A stretch of DNA of 64,000 nt, taken from Neorhizobium galegae bv. orientalis str. HAMBI 540. GTDB lineage: Bacteria; Pseudomonadota; Alphaproteobacteria; Rhizobiales; Rhizobiaceae. This document shows, piece after piece, positions 24,891 through 32,851 of this stretch. A program made the translations under genes and the position numbers. Every line of letters begins with the position of its first letter. Positions within the stretch are counted from its first letter, which is position 1. Location: assembly GCF_000731315.1 (NCBI RefSeq), contig NZ_HG938354.1:806001-870000 (forward strand). The letters run 5' to 3'. The notes below the pieces were generated by a model. It worked only from the letters and a program-made list of their open reading frames with translations. It searched no databases and had not been told where the DNA came from.

Positions 24891-27008
24891 CTATTCGGCT
24901 GCGTCGGGGTGCTGCTGCTCGTCGAGCTCGTCCGTCTGCGGGGACACATCCTCCGCATCATCGGTCAGGAATGCCGGAAGATCGGGATTCTTGGTCTCGT
25001 CGGCACCCTCATTGGAAACCTCGCCGGTTGCGCTGGTCGCTTCGTCGACGGAAGCGACGTCTGCGGCGAGACGGAGAGGTTCGGGAAGCCAGCCGCTGCC
25101 GGTCATCAGCCGTTCGGCCTCGCGGGCCATATCGGCCTTCTTGAGATGGCCGATCAGCTCCGCTGATTGATCGCCTTTGGCCTCGCGGACCGCCTGCAGA
25201 ATGCGAGCCTTGGTGACCCGGCCGAGATAGTTGTCGGCCGTCGGCACCCAGCCGGCCTCGACCATGCCGAAGCCGATCGAGCGGGCCAGGAGATCGGCAT
25301 GCGCGAGTGCGCGAGTGCGCTTGTTCCACGGCTCGATGACTGCGTTGATCGACAGCGAGGCGCAATGCGCGAACAGCGCCTGACGGCTCACCTCGTCAAG
25401 TGCGATCAGAAACGCCCAGACGTCGTTCGGGTCCTTGGGAAGATCATGTCCCCAGGCCTCCTGCCGCTGGTCGATTTCCTTGGCCCAAACAGTGTCGCCA
25501 AGCCCGGGGGTCTGGCTGAACCGAGCACTTTGCAATGTCAGTTCCAGGCACGAATCCGCGCCATAGAGATAGAAGGTCTTCAGCACAAAGGCATGCAGCA
25601 CGGCGATGAAGGCCATGAGTGGATCGTTGGCGAGCGCGTTGCGCAACGCGATGGTCCGTGCTGCGGTCAAGTCGAGAACAAGACGATCGGGAAGCGGCTT
25701 GATTGCCTCGTCATCGTCGTCGGCTTGGTCGACCACCTCGCTCGGTGCCGCGGCTGCGGCTGCGGCTGCGGACGAGTTGCTGTCTCCACTGCCGTCGGCA
25801 TCGCTTGAAGCGAAATCTGCCCGGAGCTCGTCTTCCGGTCGCACGAAACCGCGTTCGATCTTGAGTTCGCCACTGGCGGCGAGCGAGATGAAGACGCCAC
25901 CGCGGAGAACATCTTCAGGGTCGAACACATACGGTCGGTCGTTCAGCCGATCGAATGCGGCGCCAAGCTCTTCGAGCTTCTGTTCAGTTGCCTCCGAATA
26001 ATCGCTGGCCTCGGCATATTCGGCATCGAGCCTGTCGTATTCAGCGCGGATGGCGTCGTGGCGCGCCAGCTCCTCCTCGGTCATCTCGGCCTGGGTGCCG
26101 TAGACGCGGCGAAGGCCGGATGTGTGGCCATACGGGAAGTCGAACGCCGTCTCGACCCATTTCCAGCCCTCGGCCGACCGGATTGCCTCGGCGTCAGCCT
26201 TGAGTTTTTCCGTGGCAAGCCGTTCCAGCAATGCAGGATCCTGCAGCCATCCGCCCTGATCCTGCTCGAACAGGTCGCGCATCACCACACCGCCGGCAGC
26301 TTCGTAGACGTCGATGCCGACATAAACGGCGCGACGATCGGCGGCGCGGACCGCGGTTTCCGTCAGCAGGCGTCGGATATAGTAGGGCTCGCGGCTATGC
26401 GAGCCCGAGATCGCATCCCAGACCTGCTCCTGGCGAAGGTGATCGTTGGCAATCGAAAACGCCATGATTTGCTCAAGCGTCATCTCGTCTTCGGCATAGA
26501 AATCGAGGAGCCGTGGGGAGACGGACGCAAGCCGCAGGCGCTGTTTCACGGTTGCGACCGAGACGAAGAACCGTGCAGCGATCTCCTCCTCGCCAAGCCC
26601 CTGCTCCCGAAGCGTCTGGAAGGCGCGGAACTGGTCGAGCGGATGCAGGCTGACGCGCTGGACATTCTCTGCAAGCGAGTCCTCGACCTCAAGCGTCTCG
26701 CCGCGGCTGACGATGCAGGGAACGCCAGCGGTTTTTGCCAGCCGCTTCTGGGAAACCAGCCGTTCAAGCGCACGGTAGCGGCGGCCACCGGCGGGAATGC
26801 GGTAGATGCCAGTCTCGTTGCCGTTCTCGTCAAGCTCAGGACGGACGTTGAGGCTGGTCAGAAGACCGCGATGGGCGATGTCTTCCGCGAGCTCCTCGAT
26901 CGAAACACCGGACTTTATCCTACGGACGTTCTGCCGGCTCAACACCAGTTTGTTGAAGGGAATATCGCGGGCTGCACTGAGGGTGATCTTTTCGATGGCC
27001 TGGGCCAT
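24891..27008 (-). CDS. Large ParB/RepB/Spo0J-type protein
   Basis: A 705-residue protein. Residues about 14-130 are a ParB N-terminal domain: NKLVLSRQNVRRIKSGVSIE, EDIAHRGLLTSLNVRPE, the AGGRRYRAL version of the G-E-R-R motif, and DSLAENVQRVSLHPLDQFRA. A HTH (LGEEEIAARFFVSVATVKQR) follows. The C-terminal 550 residues are unusual for a partition protein: a long helical region, an Ala run encoded by GCN repeats near residue 420, and an acidic tail. There is no ParA gene, so plasmid partition is unlikely. It is the promoter-proximal gene of the DUF932/strawberry-notch block and may act as a nuclease or CTP-dependent clamp. GGAGAAA precedes the ATG. Confidence 0.85.
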   Translation of the reverse strand: MAQAIEKITLSAARDIPFNKLVLSRQNVRRIKSGVSIEELAEDIAHRGLLTSLNVRPELDENGNETGIYRIPAGGRRYRALERLVSQKRLAKTAGVPCIVSRGETLEVEDSLAENVQRVSLHPLDQFRAFQTLREQGLGEEEIAARFFVSVATVKQRLRLASVSPRLLDFYAEDEMTLEQIMAFSIANDHLRQEQVWDAISGSHSREPYYIRRLLTETAVRAADRRAVYVGIDVYEAAGGVVMRDLFEQDQGGWLQDPALLERLATEKLKADAEAIRSAEGWKWVETAFDFPYGHTSGLRRVYGTQAEMTEEELARHDAIRAEYDRLDAEYAEASDYSEATEQKLEELGAAFDRLNDRPYVFDPEDVLRGGVFISLAASGELKIERGFVRPEDELRADFASSDADGSGDSNSSAAAAAAAAPSEVVDQADDDDEAIKPLPDRLVLDLTAARTIALRNALANDPLMAFIAVLHAFVLKTFYLYGADSCLELTLQSARFSQTPGLGDTVWAKEIDQRQEAWGHDLPKDPNDVWAFLIALDEVSRQALFAHCASLSINAVIEPWNKRTRALAHADLLARSIGFGMVEAGWVPTADNYLGRVTKARILQAVREAKGDQSAELIGHLKKADMAREAERLMTGSGWLPEPLRLAADVASVDEATSATGEVSNEGADETKNPDLPAFLTDDAEDVSPQTDELDEQQHPDAAE

Positions 27009-27485
27009 GTCGGTTTCTCCATGACGGACCGGCCGGAGCCTCTCTCCAACCCTCTCAATCCGTCAGTGCGCCAAGCACAGCCCTCTAACTCTGAACCGAA
27101 AGGAGGAAACCGAATGGGCTAAAGCCACCAACTACCCTGAGAGGGGCGCAGCCCCTCTCCCGCCCACGCGGTGCAGCGTGCGGCGACCAGCAAGTGGGTG
27201 AGGTTAGGCGACTGCTTCCGGACAGCCGTACATTAGCAGAACCCTTTAAAGCTGGACATGAGCGAACTTCCGGTCCCGAGAGCGGTCCAGCCAGTGGGTC
27301 CGCCATGGAGAGGGAAACTGAACCGACGGATGAAGCCTCGTCAGAGAGGGCCTTACCAACTTCCTGCGACCTTGCATGATGCTCCTTGCGTAGATTCTCC
27401 ACCGGGCGCGCACCTTTGCCGACAGGTCCTAGTTGCACGAAGTCTCGGTTTATACCACTGTGTAGTCGTGACGGAGGGTACAGTG
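27009..27485. promoter_or_regulatory. Divergent intergenic region with a perfect 9-bp hairpin
   Basis: This 477-bp gap separates the minus-strand plasmid block from the plus-strand XRE/YcaO locus, so it should hold both promoters. GAGAGGGGC-GCA-GCCCCTCTC (27140-27160) is a perfect inverted repeat. Open frames in the gap have no coding character. Exact promoter boxes could not be assigned with confidence. Confidence 0.45.
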
Positions 27486-27926
27486 ATGGATCAGAAGAAG
27501 CCGAACCCGATTGATGTACATGTTGGATCAAGGATCCGATTGAGACGGGCCATGCTGAAGATGTCCCAGGAGAAACTGGCCGACGGGCTTGGGATTACCT
27601 TCCAGCAAGTGCAGAAATACGAAAAGGGAACCAATCGGGTTGGCGCCAGTCGTCTTCAGATGATTGCAACTATACTGAACGCGCCTGTCGGCTATTTCTT
27701 TGCCGATGCGCCAACCCCGTCATCGGCGACCGATAGCAAGCCTGTCGTGCACGAGGAAGATGCGGTGACCTCTTTTCTGGCAACCCGTGAGGGGGTGGAA
27801 CTCAATCTGGCATTCCAGAGGGTGGCAAATGCGAAGCTGCGCCAAAACATCGTTCAACTGGTCAAATCCTTGGGGGCTCCGTCAGGTCTGGATCGCGATC
27901 ACGCGGATCCGGGCGCAACGCGTTAA
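27486..27926 (+). CDS. PraR-like XRE family transcriptional regulator
   Basis: A 146-residue regulator with a Cro/CI HTH: PNPIDVHVGSRIRLRRAMLK, SQEKLADGLGITFQQVQKYE and KGTNRVGASRLQMIATILNA. This is nearly identical in layout to rhizobial PraR/PhrR and to other alphaproteobacterial XRE proteins with the FQQVQKYEKG-x-NRV core. The tail (VELNLAFQRVANAKLRQNIVQLVKS) is helical. The start at 27486 has GGAGGG ten bases upstream. The next regulator gene begins 12 bases after its stop, so the two are co-transcribed. PraR-type proteins repress quorum-sensing and surface genes in rhizobia; here a role in controlling the peptide-modification genes is inferred from position. Confidence 0.9.
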   Translation: MDQKKPNPIDVHVGSRIRLRRAMLKMSQEKLADGLGITFQQVQKYEKGTNRVGASRLQMIATILNAPVGYFFADAPTPSSATDSKPVVHEEDAVTSFLATREGVELNLAFQRVANAKLRQNIVQLVKSLGAPSGLDRDHADPGATR

Positions 27927-27938
27927 CGGATCATTCCG

Positions 27939-29750
27939 ATGCTCCGGCTTGTGACATTCGGGGGCCTTTGGCTTGCTGACGAGGAACGAGGGACAGTGCC
28001 ACTGCCACAGAAGGCACTGTTCGGCCTCGCCTATATGTTGGCCAGCGATGAATTTGAGCTGCCGCGAGATTATCTGGCGCGGCTGCTTTGGGCAGGCGAT
28101 CAAGACGCCGCCAAAATCAACTTTCGAAAGATGACCGAGCGCGTGCGCAAATGCGCCATGGACGGCTGGCCCGCGCCACTCGATTTCACGGCTTCGACCG
28201 TACAGCGATCCGCCGAGCCCGTTGAGGCGGATTTCTCCGTCTTCTCCAATGATCTTGAAGCGCTGCCGCGATTGAACGCGATGTCGGAATTGATGACGCG
28301 GCAGTTTATGGACGAAGCCAATTTACCCGTCGGCCTGAAACCATGGGTCGAGAAACAACGGTCGGTCCAGTGGCAACGTTTTCGCGCGGGGCTCTTCGAG
28401 GCACAAGCCGCCGCCGCAAGTCGATCGGAATGGGCCGATGTCAAGGATAGCGCAAAACAACTCCTCGAACACGACCCGGGCGATTCTGCCGTGCGCGAGG
28501 TGCTGCTTGGGGCGCATCGTCATGAAGACCAAATCGGATCCTCTAGATCATCGGTCAGTCGAACCGAGTTCACGTTGCCCATGGGGACAGCAATCGTCCC
28601 CCCGATGCCCATGGAACTCCCCCGGCTGGTATTGCTTCCTCCCCAGGAAGCAGAGCAAAACTCTGCTTATCCAGCTCGCGCGTTGATGGAAGATATCACG
28701 ATAAGTCTTTGCTCCTTGAGGACGGTGGCGGTCGTTGCTCCGTATACGGCAGCCCGCATCCGGCAGGATGCGGATAAGATGGCCCAGCTGGAGAGACATT
28801 CCATCTCCTACGTCCTTGACACCAACATCAGCAGCGAAGGCCTCTTCGTACAGATGGTATTCCTTCCCTCGGACAGCGTTTTGTGGGCGGAGCGTTTCCG
28901 CCTCAACGCCAGCTCACTTGCTTCACACCGCAGACAAGTGGCGCAGATGATCGTGATGGCCATCAGCGACCACCTGCAGCGCACCGAAATTGTGCTCGCT
29001 GATTACCGTGCTCACCCGGACGTCTATAGGTCCTATCTTGCCAGCGCCCAGCATCTCAACAAATTCACGCTCCCTGACGTGCGCCGGGCCAGAAACGCCT
29101 TTCGAGAAACGCTGAGAATGCGCGGGGATTTCGCGCCGGCGTTGGCGGGTTTGTCCCGTACCTACTCCTGGGAATGGGTCTTGACGGCGCGGGGAGAGAC
29201 AGAGCTGCTGGTTCAGGCGGAAGAAACGGCAAGAAAAGCGGTGGCCCTGGAGCCGGAACTGGCATCGGCGCACCGGGAGCTTGGGCTATCGAGGCTTTAC
29301 CGCGGCGATGTCGACGGAAGCCTGGAGGCATTCGATCGGGCGGAGAGATTGAGCCCACACCTTGCCGACGCAATATGCGGATATGCCGACGCTTTGGTTC
29401 ATGCATCGAAGCCTGCCGATGGGTTGGCGAAGATCAGCAAAGCTATCCGCTTAAATCCGATATGCCCGGACGATTATTTCTGGATTGCGGCCGGGGCCAG
29501 CTATTTCCTGGGTGAATTTCATCAGGCTGTCAGCTATATAGACCAAATGGGGGACTCCTCGTCGGCCAGGAGATTGCTTGCGGCGAGTTATGCTATGGCT
29601 GGCGATACCGCGAAGGCACGCGTCCATCGCCGCAGGGCTCAGGAACTCAACCCGCAATTCGATCTCGATAAATGGCTTTCCGTGCTTCCGGTGAAGGAAC
29701 AATGGCAGAAGGAACTCTACCGAGAGGGCCTGATGAAAGCCGGGTTTTAG
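27939..29750 (+). CDS. SARP-like winged-helix / TPR transcriptional regulator
   Basis: A 603-residue protein. Residues 1-75 look like a SARP/OmpR-type winged helix (LRLVTFGGLWLADEERGTVP, LARLLW...KINFRKMTERVRKC). Residues about 75-210 form a BTAD-like helical domain. Residues about 230-330 form a TolB-like beta domain (LPRLVLLPPQ, ALMEDITISLCSLRTVAVVA). Residues about 360-600 contain TPR repeats (ARKAVALEPELASAHRELGL, SLEAFDRAERLSPHLADAIC, KISKAIRLNPICPDDY). Similar winged-helix/TPR proteins sit near TfuA/YcaO genes or adenylate cyclases in rhizobia. It is 12 bases downstream of the XRE gene and 32 bases upstream of the small peptide gene, so it is probably a dedicated activator of this locus. 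Confidence 0.8.
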   Translation: MLRLVTFGGLWLADEERGTVPLPQKALFGLAYMLASDEFELPRDYLARLLWAGDQDAAKINFRKMTERVRKCAMDGWPAPLDFTASTVQRSAEPVEADFSVFSNDLEALPRLNAMSELMTRQFMDEANLPVGLKPWVEKQRSVQWQRFRAGLFEAQAAAASRSEWADVKDSAKQLLEHDPGDSAVREVLLGAHRHEDQIGSSRSSVSRTEFTLPMGTAIVPPMPMELPRLVLLPPQEAEQNSAYPARALMEDITISLCSLRTVAVVAPYTAARIRQDADKMAQLERHSISYVLDTNISSEGLFVQMVFLPSDSVLWAERFRLNASSLASHRRQVAQMIVMAISDHLQRTEIVLADYRAHPDVYRSYLASAQHLNKFTLPDVRRARNAFRETLRMRGDFAPALAGLSRTYSWEWVLTARGETELLVQAEETARKAVALEPELASAHRELGLSRLYRGDVDGSLEAFDRAERLSPHLADAICGYADALVHASKPADGLAKISKAIRLNPICPDDYFWIAAGASYFLGEFHQAVSYIDQMGDSSSARRLLAASYAMAGDTAKARVHRRRAQELNPQFDLDKWLSVLPVKEQWQKELYREGLMKAGF

Positions 29751-29782
29751 ATTTTTCATACCAACAACTTAAGGGGTAAGAT

Positions 29783-30001
29783 ATGGCAAGAGTTGTGATC
29801 ATCGGGCTGCCCGGAGACGATCAGCTTTATCTCGCGGACATCGACGCAGGAACGGTCCTGCCGATGCAGCCGCCCGTTTCCGGACCGTTGGCCGCGGCAA
29901 ACGATCTTAGAAATGCAGGGGGAACAATCGTCAAAGACGTCAACCTAGCGGTTGCAGTCTCCTCTTCCGAACAGGCTTTCTCCGGTGTCTTCGATGGTTA
30001 A
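29783..30001 (+). CDS. Small peptide gene of the YcaO-TfuA locus (candidate modification substrate)
   Basis: A 72-residue protein beginning MARVVIIGLPGDDQLYLADI, with segments GTVLPMQPPVSGPLAAANDL and AVAVSSSEQAFSGVFDG at its end. AAGGGG lies nine bases before the ATG. It contains no Cys and only one later Met, and is rich in Gly, Ser, Ala and Val. It is directly upstream of YcaO (19-base gap) and shares its strand, which is where RiPP precursors usually sit. Gly, Ser or the C-terminal FSGVFDG could be modified. It could instead be a small partner protein rather than a precursor; the first 25 residues look like a folded beta-alpha unit. Confidence 0.7.
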   Translation: MARVVIIGLPGDDQLYLADIDAGTVLPMQPPVSGPLAAANDLRNAGGTIVKDVNLAVAVSSSEQAFSGVFDG

Positions 30002-30020
30002 GCTGCCGACGGCGTAAGCG

Positions 30021-31172
30021 ATGGACCGCATCTGCTTACCCGAGGAGACCTATGAGCGGGTGCGTCCTTTTCTGAAGACGCTTGGAATAACCCGTATCGG
30101 CCGCCAGACCGGACTCGATCATATCGGCATTCCGGTCTGGTGCGCCTATACTCCAAACGCCAAATCGATCGTGGTTGCTCAAGGCAAAGGGCTCACCGAT
30201 GCCGATGCGAGAACATCTGCGGTCATGGAGGCCATAGAGCGGGCTGTCGCTTGCGATCCGTTCCTGTCAATCAGGAATGTCTCCGCGTCAGCTCTTTCAG
30301 ATGCCGACGAGCGTGTCGACTTGCTTGTGCCGCTTCTTGGCCGAAACCAGTCCCCTCCCCGAGCAACCGACATTATGGCATTTGCGGCGGGAGAAGAGCT
30401 CTTCAGTTCTGACCGCGTCTACGTTCCGGCCGAAGCCGTGTCCCTCGATCGGACTCTGTCGAACTGCCGGTACTGGCAATCTTCGGATGGCCTTGCATCG
30501 GGCAACACGCATGGCGAGGCAATCTTCCACGGCCTTCTCGAGCGTGTCGAGCGCGACGCTCATGTCTTGTGGCAGGTTCTTCCTCAATCCAGCCAGCACT
30601 CCAGGTGTCTGCAACCCGACGCATTCAGCGATGAGGACGTTAGGTCCCTCATCGTGAAGATCGAGGATGCGGGTATCCTGCTGCGCATGTTCGACATGAC
30701 AAGCGATATCGGCATACCATGTATCGGCGCCTTCCTTGCGGCGAAAGCCGCGCTCGCGTCGCGTGCGCCGCGATATGTCGACGTGACGTTCGGCTGCGGT
30801 GCTCATCCATCCCCCGAACGCGCTGCCGTGCGCGCGCTGACGGAAGCCGCGCAGTCCCGGGTCACTTATATTAGCGGCGCACGCGATGACGTATTCCATG
30901 AGACCTATCGGCGACCGCTGCCCGAGCGGTTGCTGAGGTTGTTTTCTGCAGATCCTTCACGCGGCGTGCCCTTGCCCGGTCCGAACGACCTTGGGGGAAT
31001 CCTGGGGAACTTGAAGCGGTCGGGTATCACGCAGGCAATCGCGGTTCGATTGAGCGAGCCGGCATTCCCCTTCGCGGTCGTCAAGATATTGGTACCCGGA
31101 CTGGAAAGCCCCGAGGGAGAGCGACGGCACAGATTTGGCGGCAGGGCGATGACAGCATCGTTTACCTCATGA
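30021..31172 (+). CDS. YcaO-family ATP-dependent cyclodehydratase/thioamidase
   Basis: A 383-residue YcaO enzyme. ATP/Mg-binding motifs are visible: SAVMEAIERAVACDPF with Glu70, Glu73 and Arg74, and NTHGEAIFHGLLERVERDA with Asn162, Glu166, Glu174 and Asp179. Further conserved parts are DIGIPCIGAFLA and CGAHPSPERAAVRALTEAAQ. It lacks an N-terminal E1-like partner domain and the Pro-rich C-terminus typical of azoline-forming YcaO; instead the neighbour is TfuA. TfuA-paired YcaO enzymes install thioamides (McrA of methanogens, thiovarsolins, and probably trifolitoxin). The reaction is peptide-backbone activation by ATP. The stop overlaps the TfuA start (ATGA). Confidence 0.9.
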   Translation: MDRICLPEETYERVRPFLKTLGITRIGRQTGLDHIGIPVWCAYTPNAKSIVVAQGKGLTDADARTSAVMEAIERAVACDPFLSIRNVSASALSDADERVDLLVPLLGRNQSPPRATDIMAFAAGEELFSSDRVYVPAEAVSLDRTLSNCRYWQSSDGLASGNTHGEAIFHGLLERVERDAHVLWQVLPQSSQHSRCLQPDAFSDEDVRSLIVKIEDAGILLRMFDMTSDIGIPCIGAFLAAKAALASRAPRYVDVTFGCGAHPSPERAAVRALTEAAQSRVTYISGARDDVFHETYRRPLPERLLRLFSADPSRGVPLPGPNDLGGILGNLKRSGITQAIAVRLSEPAFPFAVVKILVPGLESPEGERRHRFGGRAMTASFTS

Positions 31173-31864
31173 AAGTACTTTTTGTCGGTCCAAGCCTGCC
31201 GGAAGCAGAACGTTTCGTCGCTGACGATATGAGTGTGAGGCCGCCGGCGATGCAGGGGGACGTGCGGTTGGCGGTCGAGCAGGGCGCGAGAGCCATCGGA
31301 TTGATCGACGGCGCCTTCGAATATGTCGCCCCCGTCTGGCACAAGGAAATTCTCTACGGTCTCTCGAAAGGCGTGGCGGTCTTTGGAGCGGCGAGCATGG
31401 GTGCCTTGCGGGCGGCAGAATGTCACGCCTTCGGCATGATCGGCATCGGGGAAATCTTTGCGGCCTATGCAAGCGAAACCCGTGTCGACGATGCGGATGT
31501 CGCACTGCTGCATGGACCTGAAGAGCTTGGATATATTGCTATCACCGTTCCGATGGTCAACGTCGACGCCACGATCGCCGGCTGTTGCACGCACGGTCTG
31601 ATCTGCGACCGGGAAGCGCGGCATCTCGAGGAAAGCGCGCGATCTCTGTTCTTCAAGGCCCGTAGCTGGAACGCGGTCGTCGCAAACTGCTCGGAGATTG
31701 CGAGTGGGCGCGCCAACGAATTGCTGCGAATTCTTTGCCATAACTATGTGGACCAAAAAAGAGCGGACGCCGTCGCCCTGATCGATGCCCTGCGTCACGC
31801 CGACGCCTATTCTCCCCCCACCCACTTTGAATTTAACCGAACATCTCTCTGGCGCGATGACTAG
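31169..31864 (+). CDS. tfuA: TfuA family protein
   Basis: A 231-residue protein with the TfuA core: MKVLFVGPSLPE at the N-terminus, a GDVRLAVEQGARAIGLIDGA segment, VWHKEILYGLSKGVAVFGAA and SMGALRAAECHAFGMIGIGE. The family is named for trifolitoxin production in Rhizobium leguminosarum. TfuA proteins are thought to supply or deliver sulphide equivalents, or to recruit sulphur donors, for the thioamidation catalysed by YcaO. The start codon overlaps the YcaO stop by four bases, which strongly suggests coupled translation. It is the last gene of the set. Confidence 0.92.
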   Translation: MKVLFVGPSLPEAERFVADDMSVRPPAMQGDVRLAVEQGARAIGLIDGAFEYVAPVWHKEILYGLSKGVAVFGAASMGALRAAECHAFGMIGIGEIFAAYASETRVDDADVALLHGPEELGYIAITVPMVNVDATIAGCCTHGLICDREARHLEESARSLFFKARSWNAVVANCSEIASGRANELLRILCHNYVDQKRADAVALIDALRHADAYSPPTHFEFNRTSLWRDD

Positions 31865-31953
31865 CGTCATCAGCCATGCGTTGTGTCACGCCGATGTCAC
31901 GCCCGACGCCCTCAAAGAGTTTTAGATTGCCCGCACAGGTTGGGGGTTGATGC

Positions 31954-32172
31954 ATGGCATGCTCGGATTTGCAAATTGATATGGAAGCAGAACTCGTCGC
32001 TCTGGCGAGGTTGGTGATCTACGCGCGAGAGATCGCAAAGGGCCTCAAGTCGATCGAGGTCGAGGCTGGACTTTCCGTGACGCTCGAAGCGATCACCAAG
32101 GAGCTTACTGGTGATCTGGACGTTACGGCGGCCAGGCACTCGCGCAAGACACCAAGTCAAACCTATCAATAG
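31954..32172 (+). CDS. Small hypothetical protein
   Basis: A 72-residue acidic, helical protein (MEAELVALARLVIYAREIAK, SIEVEAGLSVTLEAITKELT) with a polar tail. The frame has alphaproteobacterial codon use and a G-rich site (TTGGGGGTTG) before the ATG, but no recognised family. It lies 90 bases after tfuA on the same strand, so it might belong to the same transcript. The call is tentative. Confidence 0.45.
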   Translation: MACSDLQIDMEAELVALARLVIYAREIAKGLKSIEVEAGLSVTLEAITKELTGDLDVTAARHSRKTPSQTYQ

Positions 32173-32239
32173 GCGGGAACCGCGATCGAATGATGGGCGA
32201 CGGTTGAGGTCGCTGAACGGTGCAGTGGGGGCGGCACGA

Positions 32240-32330
32240 AGGGCTCGACGGGCGGTATGGAAGCACGTCGAGCCCTCGCCGCAGTGGGGGTAACCGCTGG
32301 GGGCGGCCTGCGGCAGTGGAACTTCCATAC
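32240..32330. ncRNA. Candidate structured RNA or pseudoknot element
   Basis: In the gene-free gap 32173-32525, AGGGCTCGACG (32240-32250) pairs perfectly with CGTCGAGCCCT (32266-32276). The loop of that hairpin contains GTATGGAAG (32255-32263), which is the exact complement of CTTCCATAC (32322-32330), giving an H-type pseudoknot. A third helix CCGCAG/CTGCGG (32279-32284 with 32308-32313) fits between. GCAGTGGGG also occurs twice (32222 and 32281). No known Rfam family is recognised. The strand is unknown because the pairings are symmetric in DNA. Confidence 0.4.
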
Positions 32331-32525
32331 AGCAGTCGCTGTCGTCCAGTTCAGTCAGGAAATGTAGCGTATCTTCGGCAAATTTCCACCGCAACCGACG
32401 AGTTACTGGGACAACTTTTGCAGGTGCATCATCTTGTCGGCGCGCCGGATCAATGCGCCAGCGATCAACTCCTGTAGAATGCCGTTAAAATTGAATGGAT
32501 TTAGACAAAATCGGATAAGACTGGT

Positions 32526-32735
32526 ATGAACGCGAGACTGTCAAAAACTGCTTCTGCTGAAGAAAGTATATCGGCCTTCGGAGTTCCAACCGCGCGCAAT
32601 AACGCGTCGGCCATGAACCTGCGCGGTCCATGGCCGTGGGTTCAACTTGACCGCAGAACGATTGCTGTTTCTCTAGCTCTCCTGAGCGCGCTTTGGATAC
32701 TGGGAGCGGCGATCCTTGTCTATTTACTGACATAG
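32526..32735 (+). CDS. Small single-span membrane protein
   Basis: A 69-residue protein with a polar N-terminal half (SKTASAEESISAFGVPTARN) and one C-terminal membrane helix (TIAVSLALLSALWILGAAIL) ending VYLLT. The frame is alone between the structured intergenic region and the convergent ABC operon. No strong ribosome-binding site is seen, so the call is moderate. Function unknown. Confidence 0.5.
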   Translation: MNARLSKTASAEESISAFGVPTARNNASAMNLRGPWPWVQLDRRTIAVSLALLSALWILGAAILVYLLT

Positions 32736-32851
32736 GGCGTCGGTTGGTCTCATACCGCGCTGCTTGATATGAGCATCATTGGCGCTATCAGCTCCGAACA
32801 TCCTGATTATCCAATTCGATTGCGGATCTCCACCCCGTTGTTCCTTCTTGT

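Noticed and set aside
25739..25790. Tandem GCN/GCTGCG repeats that look like a microsatellite or CRISPR-like array.
   Set aside because: They encode a poly-Ala linker in the ParB-like protein, and there are no spacers.
24891..27008. Reading the ParB-like gene as a plasmid partition locus or origin.
   Set aside because: No ParA, RepC or parS-like cluster is visible, and the same ParB type accompanies DUF932/strawberry-notch genes on mobile elements.
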